Assembly (NCBI GenBank): GCA_031177765.1
Contig: JAPSKH010000015.1
Location: 1-49,668, forward strand
Direction of reading: 5' to 3'
Length of the DNA: 49,668 bases
Source: Microbacterium sp.
Lineage (GTDB): Bacteria; Actinomycetota; Actinomycetes; Actinomycetales; Microbacteriaceae
Part shown: positions 38,602 through 45,808 of the stretch, one piece after another
Numbering within the stretch: position 1 is the stretch's first letter
Layout: each line of letters begins with the position of its first letter
The notes under the pieces: model-generated
The model's database searches: none
Told to the model about the DNA's origin: nothing
The model's input: the letters and a program-made list of their open reading frames with translations, nothing else
Position numbers and translations under genes: made by a program

Positions 38602-38814
38602 ATGAGCACCATCCAGACGCACCATCCCCTGTGGGTCGCCTACGGCGCTGCCGGCGTCGTCGGCAGCATCCGGAAGACCGAGGCGGGCTACACGGTGACG
38701 ATGGCCGGGGCGGATGCCGCCGCCGGCACGTACCCGACGATGGAGGTGGCGAAGAGCGCTCTGCACGCGCGGATGAAGCCGGGCAGCGACTGGCCGGAGT
38801 TCCGCGAGCACTGA
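38602..38814 (+). CDS. Small conserved protein of unknown function
   Basis: A 70-residue cytosolic protein with no recognisable catalytic motif. The sequence VAYGAAGVVGSIRKTEAGYTVTMAGADAAAGTYPTMEVAKSALHARMKPGS suggests a small beta sheet followed by a helix. GAGGAG lies upstream of the ATG and TACGGT (38565-38570) is a possible -10. Its stop is seven bases from the convergent yczE stop. Function not assigned. Confidence 0.75.
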   Translation: MSTIQTHHPLWVAYGAAGVVGSIRKTEAGYTVTMAGADAAAGTYPTMEVAKSALHARMKPGSDWPEFREH

Positions 38815-38821
38815 GCGCGCG

Positions 38822-39430
38822 TCACGTCGCCCGCACCGGTCGCCGCCCTCGGGGCGCGCGGCTGGTGTCCAGCAGCGGAAGTGCGACGTGCACGAGCGGG
38901 CCGATGAGGACCGCGAACAGGACGGTTCCGATGCCGACGGTGCCTCCGAGGAGCCAGCCGATGACCAGGACCGAGACCTCGACGAGCGCTCGGCACGCCC
39001 AGATCGGCCAGCCCAGGCGAGCGTTCATGCCTGTCATGAGGCCGTCGCGGGGGCCGGGCCCGAAGCGCGCGCCGATGTAGAGGCCGGACGCCAGAGCCAC
39101 CAGGACGATCCCGGCCAGGAGGACCGCGGCCTGGGCGACGAAGCCGTGGACGGGCGGCACCACCCACAACGTGGCCTGCATGCTCGTGCCGACGAGCAGG
39201 ATGTTGGCGATCGTCCCGACGCCCGGCCGCTGGCGCAGCGGGATCCACAGCAGCAGCACCAGAAAGCCGAGGAGATTCGTGACCCAGCCGATGCCGATGC
39301 CGCTGTGGAGCGAGATCCCCTGCGCGAACACGGTCCAGGGATCGACGCCGAGACCGGCTTCGATCGTCAGCGCGCACCCGGCGCCATAGAGGAACAGACC
39401 GAGGAGCAACTGAACGATACGACGGGGCAT
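38822..39430 (-). CDS. YczE/YitT-like membrane protein
   Basis: About 202 residues with five or six membrane segments. It begins RRIVQLLLGLFLYGAGCALTIEAGLGVDPWTVFAQGIS, characteristic of YczE-like proteins, with RFGPGPRDGLMTGMNARLG in a loop. Transport function is assumed, substrate unknown. ATG at 39430 is preferred; a GTG at 39448 would put the start inside the putative operator. Divergent from the MocR-type regulator, an association known for YczE elsewhere, including Bacillus subtilis ycxD-yczE. Confidence 0.85.
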   Translation of the reverse strand: MPRRIVQLLLGLFLYGAGCALTIEAGLGVDPWTVFAQGISLHSGIGIGWVTNLLGFLVLLLWIPLRQRPGVGTIANILLVGTSMQATLWVVPPVHGFVAQAAVLLAGIVLVALASGLYIGARFGPGPRDGLMTGMNARLGWPIWACRALVEVSVLVIGWLLGGTVGIGTVLFAVLIGPLVHVALPLLDTSRAPRGRRPVRAT

Positions 39431-39438
39431 AGGACCAT

Positions 39439-39474
39439 CCAATCGCACGATTGGCTCGTACTGGACAGGCCAAT
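39439..39474. promoter_or_regulatory. Putative MocR operator: three CCAAT/ATTGG half-sites
   Basis: CCAATCG (39439-39445), CA, CGATTGG (39448-39454) form a near-perfect palindrome. A third half-site CCAAT lies at 39470-39474, making a second inverted pair ATTGGC (39450-39455) / GCCAAT (39469-39474). They occupy the 62-bp gap between the two divergent starts, immediately upstream of the mocR -10. Confidence 0.6.
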
Positions 39475-39479
39475 TGCAC

Positions 39480-39485
39480 TAGCCT
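39480..39485 (+). promoter_or_regulatory. -10 element of mocR (leaderless)
   Basis: TAGCCT followed by seven bases and the ATG at 39493. The third half-site of the putative operator ends five bases upstream, so bound regulator would cover the promoter. Confidence 0.5.
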
Positions 39486-39492
39486 GGCCCTC

Positions 39493-40917
39493 ATGGATTC
39501 CCGTGTGTCGGCTCGGACCTTGGCCAACGCTCTGGGCGGATGGCGGACCAGAGAGCCGGCGTACGAGGCGCTGGCCGACGGCATCCGGCTGCTGTGCCTG
39601 GACAACAGGATCGCGCCGCGCACGTCTCTCCCTGCGGAGCGGGAGCTCGCCACGGCCCTCCAGGTCAGCCGCAGCACCGTCGCAGCGGCGTACCGGAGCC
39701 TCCGGGAGACAGGCCATATCCGGAGCCTGCGCGGATCCGGCAGCGTGACCCGCCCGCTCGGCAGCCGCGACCCCGGGCGCGCAGACCCCGGCGACGGCAT
39801 GATCGACCTGCAGCAGGCGAGTCCGCCGGCATGGCCGGGGCTGGCGGGCGTGATCGCGGAGGTGGCGTCCGCGGCTCCGTCGCTGGTCGCACGCGTCGGC
39901 TACGACGTGCTCGGCCGACCCGAGCTGCGAGCCGCGATCGCGCGCCGCTACGAGCAGCGAGGGATCCCGACGACGCCCGACGAGGTGCTGGTCACCACCG
40001 GCGCCCAGAGCGCCATCCATCTCGTGTCGTCGGTCCTCCTCGGGCGCGGTGACCGGGTTCTCGCCGAGACTCCGACGTATCCGCACGCGGTCGATGCGCT
40101 CCGCCGGGCGGGTGCGCGACTGGTCGGCGTGCCGGTGAGCGTCGACGACGGCTGGGACCTGGAGCGAGCGGAGCAGGCGTTCGCAAGAACCCTGCCGGTG
40201 ATGGCGTATCTCATGCCGGACTTCCAGAACCCGACCGGTCGCACGATGAGCCCTCACGAGCGCGACACGATCCTTCTCGCTGCCGAGCGCGCCGGGACGG
40301 TGGTCGTCCTGGACGAGACGACGGCGGACCTCGACATCGACCGCGGGCCGGTTCCCCCCGGATTCCAAGGCGGCGAACCGGGAAGCGTCGTGCGCATCGG
40401 CTCCCTCGGCAAGACGGTCTGGGGCGGTCTGCGCGTCGGATGGGTCCGCGCCGAGGGGGAGCTGATCCGCCGCCTCGTCGCCGCGCGCCCGGCGCACGAC
40501 CTCGGAACGCCGGAGCTGGAGCAGGAGGTCGCCGCGCGGGTGCTCTCGGAACTCGACACGATCGTCGCGCAACGATCCACGCTGCTGCGGGCCGGCCGCG
40601 ACGCCCTCGTGGACGCGCTCACGCTCCACCTTCCCCGGTGGCGCCTGCCGCAGGTGCACGGCGGCGTCGCCCTGTGGCTGGGGCTGCACGCGCCGCTGAG
40701 TTCGGCGCTCGTCATCGAGGCGCGCTCCCGGGGCGTGCTTCTGACGGCGGGTCCGCGGTTCTCCATCGACGGCGGCCATGACCGGCGTCTTCGCATACCC
40801 TTCACGGCACCCCCGGAGGAACTGACGCGTGCGGCCGAGGTGCTGGCGGAGGCGTGGGAGCAGGTGACGTCGGCGGCACCGATGGCGGTGGTCGATCCGG
40901 TGGGCGCCGTCGTCTGA
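39493..40917 (+). CDS. MocR-family regulator (GntR wHTH fused to aminotransferase fold)
   Basis: A 474-residue PLP-dependent transcription regulator. The N-terminal GntR winged helix spans about residues 20-90 (YEALADGIRLLCLDNRIAPRTSLPAERELATALQVSRSTVAAAYRSLRETGHI). The C-terminal class I aminotransferase fold has GRPELRAAIARRYEQRG, TTGAQSAIHL, YLMPDFQNPTGRTM, LDETTADLD and the PLP lysine in GSLGKTVWGGLRVGW. It probably regulates the divergent yczE and itself through the CCAAT-type sites between them. Ligand unknown. Confidence 0.92.
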   Translation: MDSRVSARTLANALGGWRTREPAYEALADGIRLLCLDNRIAPRTSLPAERELATALQVSRSTVAAAYRSLRETGHIRSLRGSGSVTRPLGSRDPGRADPGDGMIDLQQASPPAWPGLAGVIAEVASAAPSLVARVGYDVLGRPELRAAIARRYEQRGIPTTPDEVLVTTGAQSAIHLVSSVLLGRGDRVLAETPTYPHAVDALRRAGARLVGVPVSVDDGWDLERAEQAFARTLPVMAYLMPDFQNPTGRTMSPHERDTILLAAERAGTVVVLDETTADLDIDRGPVPPGFQGGEPGSVVRIGSLGKTVWGGLRVGWVRAEGELIRRLVAARPAHDLGTPELEQEVAARVLSELDTIVAQRSTLLRAGRDALVDALTLHLPRWRLPQVHGGVALWLGLHAPLSSALVIEARSRGVLLTAGPRFSIDGGHDRRLRIPFTAPPEELTRAAEVLAEAWEQVTSAAPMAVVDPVGAVV

Positions 40918-40931
40918 GCCGCGTGAGCGGC
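40918..40931 (+). terminator. Short hairpin after mocR
   Basis: GCCGC (40918-40922) and GCGGC (40927-40931) pair around GTGA directly after the mocR stop, in the 17-bp gap between convergent genes. Weak evidence. Confidence 0.3.
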
Positions 40932-40934
40932 GCC

Positions 40935-41195
40935 TCAGCGTGCGAAGCGGACGCAGTCGAGGGCGTCGGTCACGCTCCAGAACTCGCCCAGGTCGCGGAA
41001 GCTGCGCGAGGGTGGGTGGAACCGCCGCGCCCGGAACCTGACGCCCCCGGCCGCGGCGAGGGCCTGCAGGTGTCCGATCACGCGACCGCTGCGGTCCATG
41101 ACACGCCACAGCGACGGCGCGGCGGGCGCGAGCCGGAGCGGCACGCCTGGTGGGACCGCCGGTGTCGGGATGTTCTCACGAGTGGTCACTGGCAT
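40935..41195 (-). CDS. Small conserved protein, putative SOS gene
   Basis: An 86-residue protein starting MPVTTRENIPTP. A proline-rich N-terminus is followed by a compact domain WRVMDRSGRVIGHLQALAAAGGVRFRARRFHPPSRSFRDLGEFWSVTDALDCVRFAR, rich in Arg and aromatic residues. No known catalytic motif. GAGGAG lies upstream of the ATG. An SOS-box-like palindrome (41212-41227) overlaps its likely promoter, so I infer DNA-damage induction. Divergent from ssb. Confidence 0.75.
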   Translation of the reverse strand: MPVTTRENIPTPAVPPGVPLRLAPAAPSLWRVMDRSGRVIGHLQALAAAGGVRFRARRFHPPSRSFRDLGEFWSVTDALDCVRFAR

Positions 41196-41211
41196 GTCTT
41201 CTCCTCTCGAT

Positions 41212-41227
41212 TCGAACCTATGTACGA
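41212..41227. promoter_or_regulatory. SOS box (LexA operator) candidate
   Basis: TCGAAC-N4-GTACGA differs from the actinobacterial LexA consensus TCGAAC-N4-GTTCGA at one base. On the minus strand it overlaps TAGGTT (41220 to 41215), the likely -10 of the 86-residue gene, whose ATG is 16 bases further on. On the plus strand it is about 190 bp upstream of ssb. Confidence 0.6.
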
Positions 41228-41413
41228 CCACCGACATCGGGACCGTCGCACCGCCTCCTCCCCAGGGCGTGCGCCGCTCCGGCTTTGCCCAGATCCGGCG
41301 CCACTCGGAGTTGTGCGTCGATTCGAGGAGAGGCTGGGTCCACCGCCGGCGTCGTGCGGGCACGCGGCGCCGGCGGGGCCGGAGAGGGTCTCCGGCCATC
41401 GAAAGGATGCGAC

Positions 41414-42010
41414 ATGAGCGACATGCGGGACACCATCACGATCACCGGCAACCTCGCCGCGGATCCCGAGCTGCGACGAACGCCCGGCGGTGTCGCGATC
41501 GCGACGTTCCGCGTCGGCAGCAAGCAGTGGCGCTATGACCGCACCGCGGGGACGTGGGTCGACGACGGCACCAACTGGTACACCGTCTCGGCGTTCCGCG
41601 CTCTCGCCGACCACGCGTTCGCGTCCCTGCGCAAAGGGGATCGCGTCCTGGTGTCGGGGCGGCTGCGACTGCGGGCCTGGGAGACCGAGACGAAGAGGGG
41701 CCTGGCGGTGGAGATCGACGCCGACGCCGTCGGACACGATCTGCGGTGGGGCACCACGACGTTCGTGAAGGATGACCGCCGTGCGCCGGGATCGGGACAG
41801 GAGGGCTCCTCCGGCGACTGGGCCGTCGAAAGCGCGGACGACTGGGCGGCGCCGGGCGTGGACACCGCCGGACTGGGTTCTCCCGGCGGCGTGCGAAGCG
41901 GTGCGGCGACCGAACCGAAGTCCCTCTCCGACGCGCCGTCGGCGGCGCACGCGCCCGGCGGGCCGTCGACCCGTGAGCTCGTGACAGCCGACGCGGAGAC
42001 GCCGTTCTGA
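41414..42010 (+). CDS. ssb: Single-stranded DNA-binding protein
   Basis: A 198-residue protein with an N-terminal OB fold: DTITITGNLAADPELRRTPGGVAIATFRVGSKQWRYDRTAGTWVDDGTNWYTVSAFR, ADHAFASLRKGDRVLVSGRL and LAVEIDADAVGHDLRWGT. A Gly/Ser/Asp-rich tail follows, ending ADAETPF rather than the canonical DDDIPF. The likely main replicative ssb (with rpsF-rpsR) is not in the window, so this may be a second paralogue. AAAGGA lies seven bases before the ATG at 41414; an ATG at 41423 is possible. Confidence 0.9.
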   Translation: MSDMRDTITITGNLAADPELRRTPGGVAIATFRVGSKQWRYDRTAGTWVDDGTNWYTVSAFRALADHAFASLRKGDRVLVSGRLRLRAWETETKRGLAVEIDADAVGHDLRWGTTTFVKDDRRAPGSGQEGSSGDWAVESADDWAAPGVDTAGLGSPGGVRSGAATEPKSLSDAPSAAHAPGGPSTRELVTADAETPF

Positions 42011-42035
42011 CGGTGGGCCGGCTCCGGGCGCGCTC

Positions 42036-42041
42036 TAGACT
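42036..42041 (+). promoter_or_regulatory. -10 element of the lipoprotein gene (leaderless)
   Basis: TAGACT, six bases, GTG at 42048. Same hexamer and spacing as for mnmA and ligA. Confidence 0.6.
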
Positions 42042-42047
42042 CTCACC

Positions 42048-42569
42048 GTGCCCCGACGACACGACGTTCGCGCGGACCCGCCCACTCGGGTGCTTCCGCG
42101 GTGGAAGGCGCTGATCGCCGCGACGCTGCCCCTGTTCGTCCTGGCCGGATGCGCGGCCGAACCGTCGGGGCCGCCGGCGGCACCGACGACGCAGGTCTCG
42201 CCGTCCCCGGGGACGACCCAGACGCCCGCTGCCGCGCCCACCATCGTTCCCGACGGCTCCGCCGCCGACAACCTGCCGGTGTTCGCGGATGTCACCGCGC
42301 GCGTATGGGCATCCGAGCAGCGCGTATCCGGGCGCGCGTACATCGACGCGCTCGCCTCCGCCGGCTTCGACAAGGGGGCCATGCAGGTCACCGATGACAC
42401 CTCGACGGTCGGCAATCCGGCCGAGAGCATCCAGTTCTCGGTGCAGTGGGGCGACCAGTGCCTGGTGGGCCAGGTGGGCCCTGCCACGGGAGAGCCGGTC
42501 ACGGCCATCGTCGCGGCGCTTGCGGAGGGCGGGTGCTTGATCGGCCAGACCCGGCCGATCGACTGGTGA
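42048..42569 (+). CDS. Lipoprotein of unknown function
   Basis: A 173-residue secreted lipoprotein: basic n-region, hydrophobic ALIAATLPLFVLAGC with lipobox LAGC (C35), a Pro/Thr/Ser-rich spacer (about 38-65), then a small domain with two further cysteines (WGDQCLVGQV and AEGGCLIGQ) likely to form a disulfide. No family recognised. The DUF6993-like pattern of short actinobacterial lipoproteins is a weak guess only. The GTG start agrees with the -10 six bases upstream. Confidence 0.85.
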   Translation: MPRRHDVRADPPTRVLPRWKALIAATLPLFVLAGCAAEPSGPPAAPTTQVSPSPGTTQTPAAAPTIVPDGSAADNLPVFADVTARVWASEQRVSGRAYIDALASAGFDKGAMQVTDDTSTVGNPAESIQFSVQWGDQCLVGQVGPATGEPVTAIVAALAEGGCLIGQTRPIDW

Positions 42570-42577
42570 CCACGGCG

Positions 42578-42609
42578 CCGGCCGGGGACGGCCTCGGCCG
42601 TCCGGCCGG
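42578..42609 (+). terminator. Hairpin terminator after the lipoprotein gene
   Basis: CCGGCC (42578-42583), a GG bulge and GGACGGCC (42586-42593) pair with GGCCGTCC (42596-42603) and GGCCGG (42604-42609) around a TC turn. This gives 14 bp of GC stem. The ettA -10 candidate TAGGCT (42610-42615) starts at the next base. Confidence 0.6.
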
Positions 42610-42615
42610 TAGGCT
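42610..42615 (+). promoter_or_regulatory. Candidate -10 of ettA
   Basis: TAGGCT directly abuts the upstream terminator hairpin. It would give a leader of about 35 nt carrying AAGGAG (42638-42643), 13 bases before the ATG. Confidence 0.45.
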
Positions 42616-42656
42616 GGGACGTTGACGTCTGTAGCGCAAGGAGAGCAGAAACCCGC

Positions 42657-44336
42657 ATGGCTGAGTACATCTACCAGATGGTCCGCGCCCGCAAGGCGGT
42701 CGGTGAGAAGCTGATCCTCGACGACGTCACGATGGCGTTCCTGCCCGGAGCGAAGATCGGCATGGTCGGGCCCAACGGCGCCGGCAAGTCGACGATCCTC
42801 AAGATCATGGCCGGCCTCGATCAGCCTTCCAACGGCGAGGCGAAGCTGAGCCCTGGATTCTCGGTCGGCATCCTCATGCAGGAGCCGGAGCTCGACGAGT
42901 CCAAGACGGTGCTGGAGAACATCCAGGAGGGCATCGCGATCAAGGCCAAGGTCGACCGTTTCAACGAGATCTCGGGCCTGATGTCCGACCCGGACGCCGA
43001 CTTCGACGCGCTCCTGGCCGAGATGGGGACGCTCCAGGAGGAGATCGACGCCGCGGACGCATGGGACCTCGACTCCCAGCTCGAGCAGGCGATGGACGCG
43101 CTGCGCACGCCTCCCGGTGACGCCTCCGTGCAGAACCTCTCGGGAGGCGAGAAGCGCCGGGTCGCGCTCACCAAGCTGCTGCTGCAGAAGCCGGACCTGC
43201 TGCTGCTGGACGAGCCCACGAACCACCTCGACGCCGAGAGCGTGCTGTGGCTGGAGCAGCACCTGCAGAAGTACCCCGGCGCCGTGATCGCGATCACCCA
43301 CGACCGCTACTTCCTCGACAACGTCGCCGAGTGGATCGCCGAGGTCGATCGCGGGCGGCTCATCGGGTACGAGGGCAACTACTCGACCTACCTCGAGAAG
43401 AAGGCCGAGCGTCTGGAGGTGCAGGGCAAGAAGGACGCCAAGCTCGCCAAGCGCCTCGCGGAGGAGCTCGACTGGGTGCGCTCGAACGCCAAGGGCCGCC
43501 AGGCCAAGTCCAAGGCCCGCCTGGCTCGCTACGAGGAGATGGCGGCGGAGGCCGAGCGCACCCGCAAGCTCGACTTCGAGGAGATCCAGATCCCCCCGGG
43601 GCCGCGCCTGGGCAGCGTCGTGATCGAGGCGAAGAACCTTCAGAAGGGCTTCGACGGTCGCTCCCTCATCGACGGGCTCAGCTTCAGCCTCCCGCCGAAC
43701 GGCATCGTCGGTGTGATCGGCCCCAACGGCGTGGGCAAGACCACGCTCTTCAAGACGATCGTGGGGCTCGAGCCGCTGGACGGCGGCGCCCTGAAGATCG
43801 GTGAGACCGTCAAGATCAGCTACGTCGACCAGTCGCGCGCCAACATCGACCCCAACAAGACCCTGTGGGAGGTCGTCTCCGACGGCCTCGACATCATCAC
43901 GGTCGGAAAGACCGAGATCCCGTCCCGCGCGTACGTCTCGAAGTTCGGCTTCAAGGGCCCGGACCAGCAGAAGAAGGCCGGTGTCCTCTCGGGCGGCGAG
44001 CGCAACCGGCTGAATCTCGCGCTCACGCTGAAGGAAGGCGGCAACCTGCTGCTGCTGGACGAGCCGACGAACGACCTGGACGTCGAGACGCTGCAGTCAC
44101 TCGAGAACGCCCTGCTGGAGTTCCCCGGATGCGCGGTGGTCATCACCCACGACCGGTGGTTCCTCGACCGCATCGCGACGCACATCCTCGCCTACGAGGG
44201 CACCGAGGAGGACCCCGACGCGTGGTACTGGTTCGAGGGGAACTTCGAGGCCTACGAGGAGAACAAGGTGGCGCGCCTGGGGCCGGACGCAGCGAAGCCC
44301 CACCGCTCGACGTACCGCAAGCTCACCCGTGACTGA
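42657..44336 (+). CDS. ettA: Energy-dependent translational throttle protein EttA (ABC-F)
   Basis: ABC-F ATPase that binds the ribosomal E site and gates entry into elongation according to ATP/ADP. The 559-residue protein has two ABC cassettes. Cassette 1 has Walker A GPNGAGKST near residue 39, signature LSGGEKRRVAL and Walker B LLLLDEPTNHLDAES. Cassette 2 has GPNGVGKTT, LSGGERNRLNLAL and LLLLDEPTNDLDVET. A charged linker between them (EKKAERLEVQGKKDAKLAKRLAEELDWVRSNAKGRQAKSKAR) is the P-site-tRNA-interaction motif. It ends PHRSTYRKLTRD, matching EttA. No membrane segment, so not a transporter. Its stop overlaps the next gene by eight bases. Confidence 0.97.
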   Translation: MAEYIYQMVRARKAVGEKLILDDVTMAFLPGAKIGMVGPNGAGKSTILKIMAGLDQPSNGEAKLSPGFSVGILMQEPELDESKTVLENIQEGIAIKAKVDRFNEISGLMSDPDADFDALLAEMGTLQEEIDAADAWDLDSQLEQAMDALRTPPGDASVQNLSGGEKRRVALTKLLLQKPDLLLLDEPTNHLDAESVLWLEQHLQKYPGAVIAITHDRYFLDNVAEWIAEVDRGRLIGYEGNYSTYLEKKAERLEVQGKKDAKLAKRLAEELDWVRSNAKGRQAKSKARLARYEEMAAEAERTRKLDFEEIQIPPGPRLGSVVIEAKNLQKGFDGRSLIDGLSFSLPPNGIVGVIGPNGVGKTTLFKTIVGLEPLDGGALKIGETVKISYVDQSRANIDPNKTLWEVVSDGLDIITVGKTEIPSRAYVSKFGFKGPDQQKKAGVLSGGERNRLNLALTLKEGGNLLLLDEPTNDLDVETLQSLENALLEFPGCAVVITHDRWFLDRIATHILAYEGTEEDPDAWYWFEGNFEAYEENKVARLGPDAAKPHRSTYRKLTRD

Positions 44337-44844
44337 GGCGCGGGAGGCGGCCGGCCCTGGCGGCGGCCGCCTCCACATCCCGATCCACCTGCGCTGGGGC
44401 GACCTCGACGCCTTCAATCACGTCAACAACACCGCGATGCTCAAGCTCCTCGAGGAGGCGCGCGTCCGCGCGTTCTGGACCCCGGAGGCAGGAGAGCAGG
44501 CCCCGCCCACTGCGGTGCTCGAGTCGAGCATCTTCAGCGGCGTCCTGACCCTCATCGCGCGCCAGGAGATCGAGTACCTCGCGCCCGTGCCGTACCAGCG
44601 GCATCCGCTGGACGTGCAGATGTGGTTCGGCAAGCTGGGCGGCTCGAGCATCGAGGTCTGCTACGAAATCATGAGCCCGCGTGAGACCGCCGGCGAGACG
44701 GGGCAGACGCTGTACGCGCGCGCGACGACAGTGGTGGTGAAGGTGGATGCCGGAAGCGGCCGCCCGCTGCGACTCACGTCCGAGGAGCGTGCGGCGTGGG
44801 AGCCGTTCCTCGGGGAGCCGATCCTCTACGCGCACCGGCGCTGA
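44329..44844 (+). CDS. Acyl-CoA thioesterase, 4HBT/hotdog family
   Basis: A 171-residue single-hotdog thioesterase: HLRWGDLDAFNHVNNTAMLKLLEEARVRAFW carries the 4HBT active-site aspartate in the GDxDxxxHVNN motif. ARQEIEYLAPVPYQRHPLDVQMWFGKLGGSSIEVCYEI forms the beta sheet. It hydrolyses acyl-CoA; the chain length is unknown. The GTG start lies inside the last codons of ettA (eight-base overlap). Convergent with tesB. Confidence 0.9.
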   Translation: MTEAREAAGPGGGRLHIPIHLRWGDLDAFNHVNNTAMLKLLEEARVRAFWTPEAGEQAPPTAVLESSIFSGVLTLIARQEIEYLAPVPYQRHPLDVQMWFGKLGGSSIEVCYEIMSPRETAGETGQTLYARATTVVVKVDAGSGRPLRLTSEERAAWEPFLGEPILYAHRR

Positions 44845-44850
44845 GTCGCG

Positions 44851-45750
44851 TCAGTCCCGGAGATCGTCGGCGTCGGGAACCCGCACCATGATCTCCTGGG
44901 CGACGCTGGCCAGCAGCAGCCCGTCGACGGAGTAGATCCGACCGGTCGCGAGGCCCCTGCCGCCGCGGGCGCTCGGGGACTCCTGGACGTAGAGCATCCA
45001 CTCGTCGACCCGGCCGAACCGGTGCCACCACATCGCATGGTCCAGGCTGGCGACCTTCAACCCCGGAGTCTGCCACGCCACACCGTGCGCGCGCAGGATC
45101 GACTCCTGGATCGTGAGGTCGCTGAGGTACGCCAGGGCGGCCCGGTGGATCCCCGGCTCGTCGGGGATCGCGCGCCGCACCCGCATCCACACCGCCTGGC
45201 GAGGCTCCCGACGGCCCTCGACCGTGGTGTAGATGGGCGAGGGAATGTGGCGGAGGTCCACGGGTCGATCGGTGAACAGCCGCTTGGACATGGGGTGCAG
45301 GCCGTGCAGATGCGCCTCCACATCGGGAAGCTCGTCAGGAGCCGGCACATCGTCGGGCATCGGCTGGGCGTGCTCGAGACCGGGAGCCTCGTCCTGGAAC
45401 GACGCGATCATCGAGAAGATCGGCACGCCGCCCTGGAAGGCCTGCGTGCGACGCGTCGAGAAGGAGCGGCCGTCGTGGATGCGGTCGACCGCGAACGTGA
45501 TGCCCTGTGTCGAGTCGCCCGGCCGGAGGAAGTAGCCGTGCATCGAGTGCACGATGCGGTCGTCCGGAATGGTGCGCGCCGCCGCCACGATCGACTGCGC
45601 GAGCACCTGACCGCCGTACACCCGCCCGAGCGGCATCGACTGCGACACCCCGGTGAAGATGTCCTCGGTGGTCCGCGCATCCGACCCGCTGAGGTCGAGC
45701 ACCGACAGCATCGAGGCGACGGGGTCCTCGTCCGCGCGGACGTCCTCCAC
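44851..45750 (-). CDS. tesB: Acyl-CoA thioesterase II (TesB)
   Basis: Double-hotdog thioesterase of 299 residues, with FTGVSQSMPLGRVYGGQVLAQSIVAAARTIPDDRIVHSMHGYFLRPGDSTQGITFAVDRIHDGRSFSTRRTQAFQGG in the first hotdog and SLDHAMWWHRFGRVDEWMLYVQESPSARGGRGLATGRIYSVDGLLLASVAQE in the second. The DHAMW aspartate and the QSP/S residues fit the TesB active site. GTG at 45750 has AAGGAG four bases upstream and is preferred over a GTG 30 bases earlier. Convergent with the 4HBT gene. Confidence 0.94.
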   Translation of the reverse strand: MEDVRADEDPVASMLSVLDLSGSDARTTEDIFTGVSQSMPLGRVYGGQVLAQSIVAAARTIPDDRIVHSMHGYFLRPGDSTQGITFAVDRIHDGRSFSTRRTQAFQGGVPIFSMIASFQDEAPGLEHAQPMPDDVPAPDELPDVEAHLHGLHPMSKRLFTDRPVDLRHIPSPIYTTVEGRREPRQAVWMRVRRAIPDEPGIHRAALAYLSDLTIQESILRAHGVAWQTPGLKVASLDHAMWWHRFGRVDEWMLYVQESPSARGGRGLATGRIYSVDGLLLASVAQEIMVRVPDADDLRD

Positions 45751-45794
45751 GGCGCTCCTTCCCGGGGCCGGCGTCCGCACGAGCTCCCGCTTGG

Positions 45795-45801
45795 TAGCTT
45801 A
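45795..45801. promoter_or_regulatory. Symmetric -10 between tesB and the unknown gene at 45809
   Basis: TAGCTTA reads TAGCTT on the plus strand (45795-45800), eight bases before the ATG at 45809. On the minus strand it reads TAAGCT (45801 to 45796), about 45 bases before the tesB start. It is the only -10-like sequence in this divergent gap. Confidence 0.45.
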
Positions 45802-45808
45802 GGGGGCG

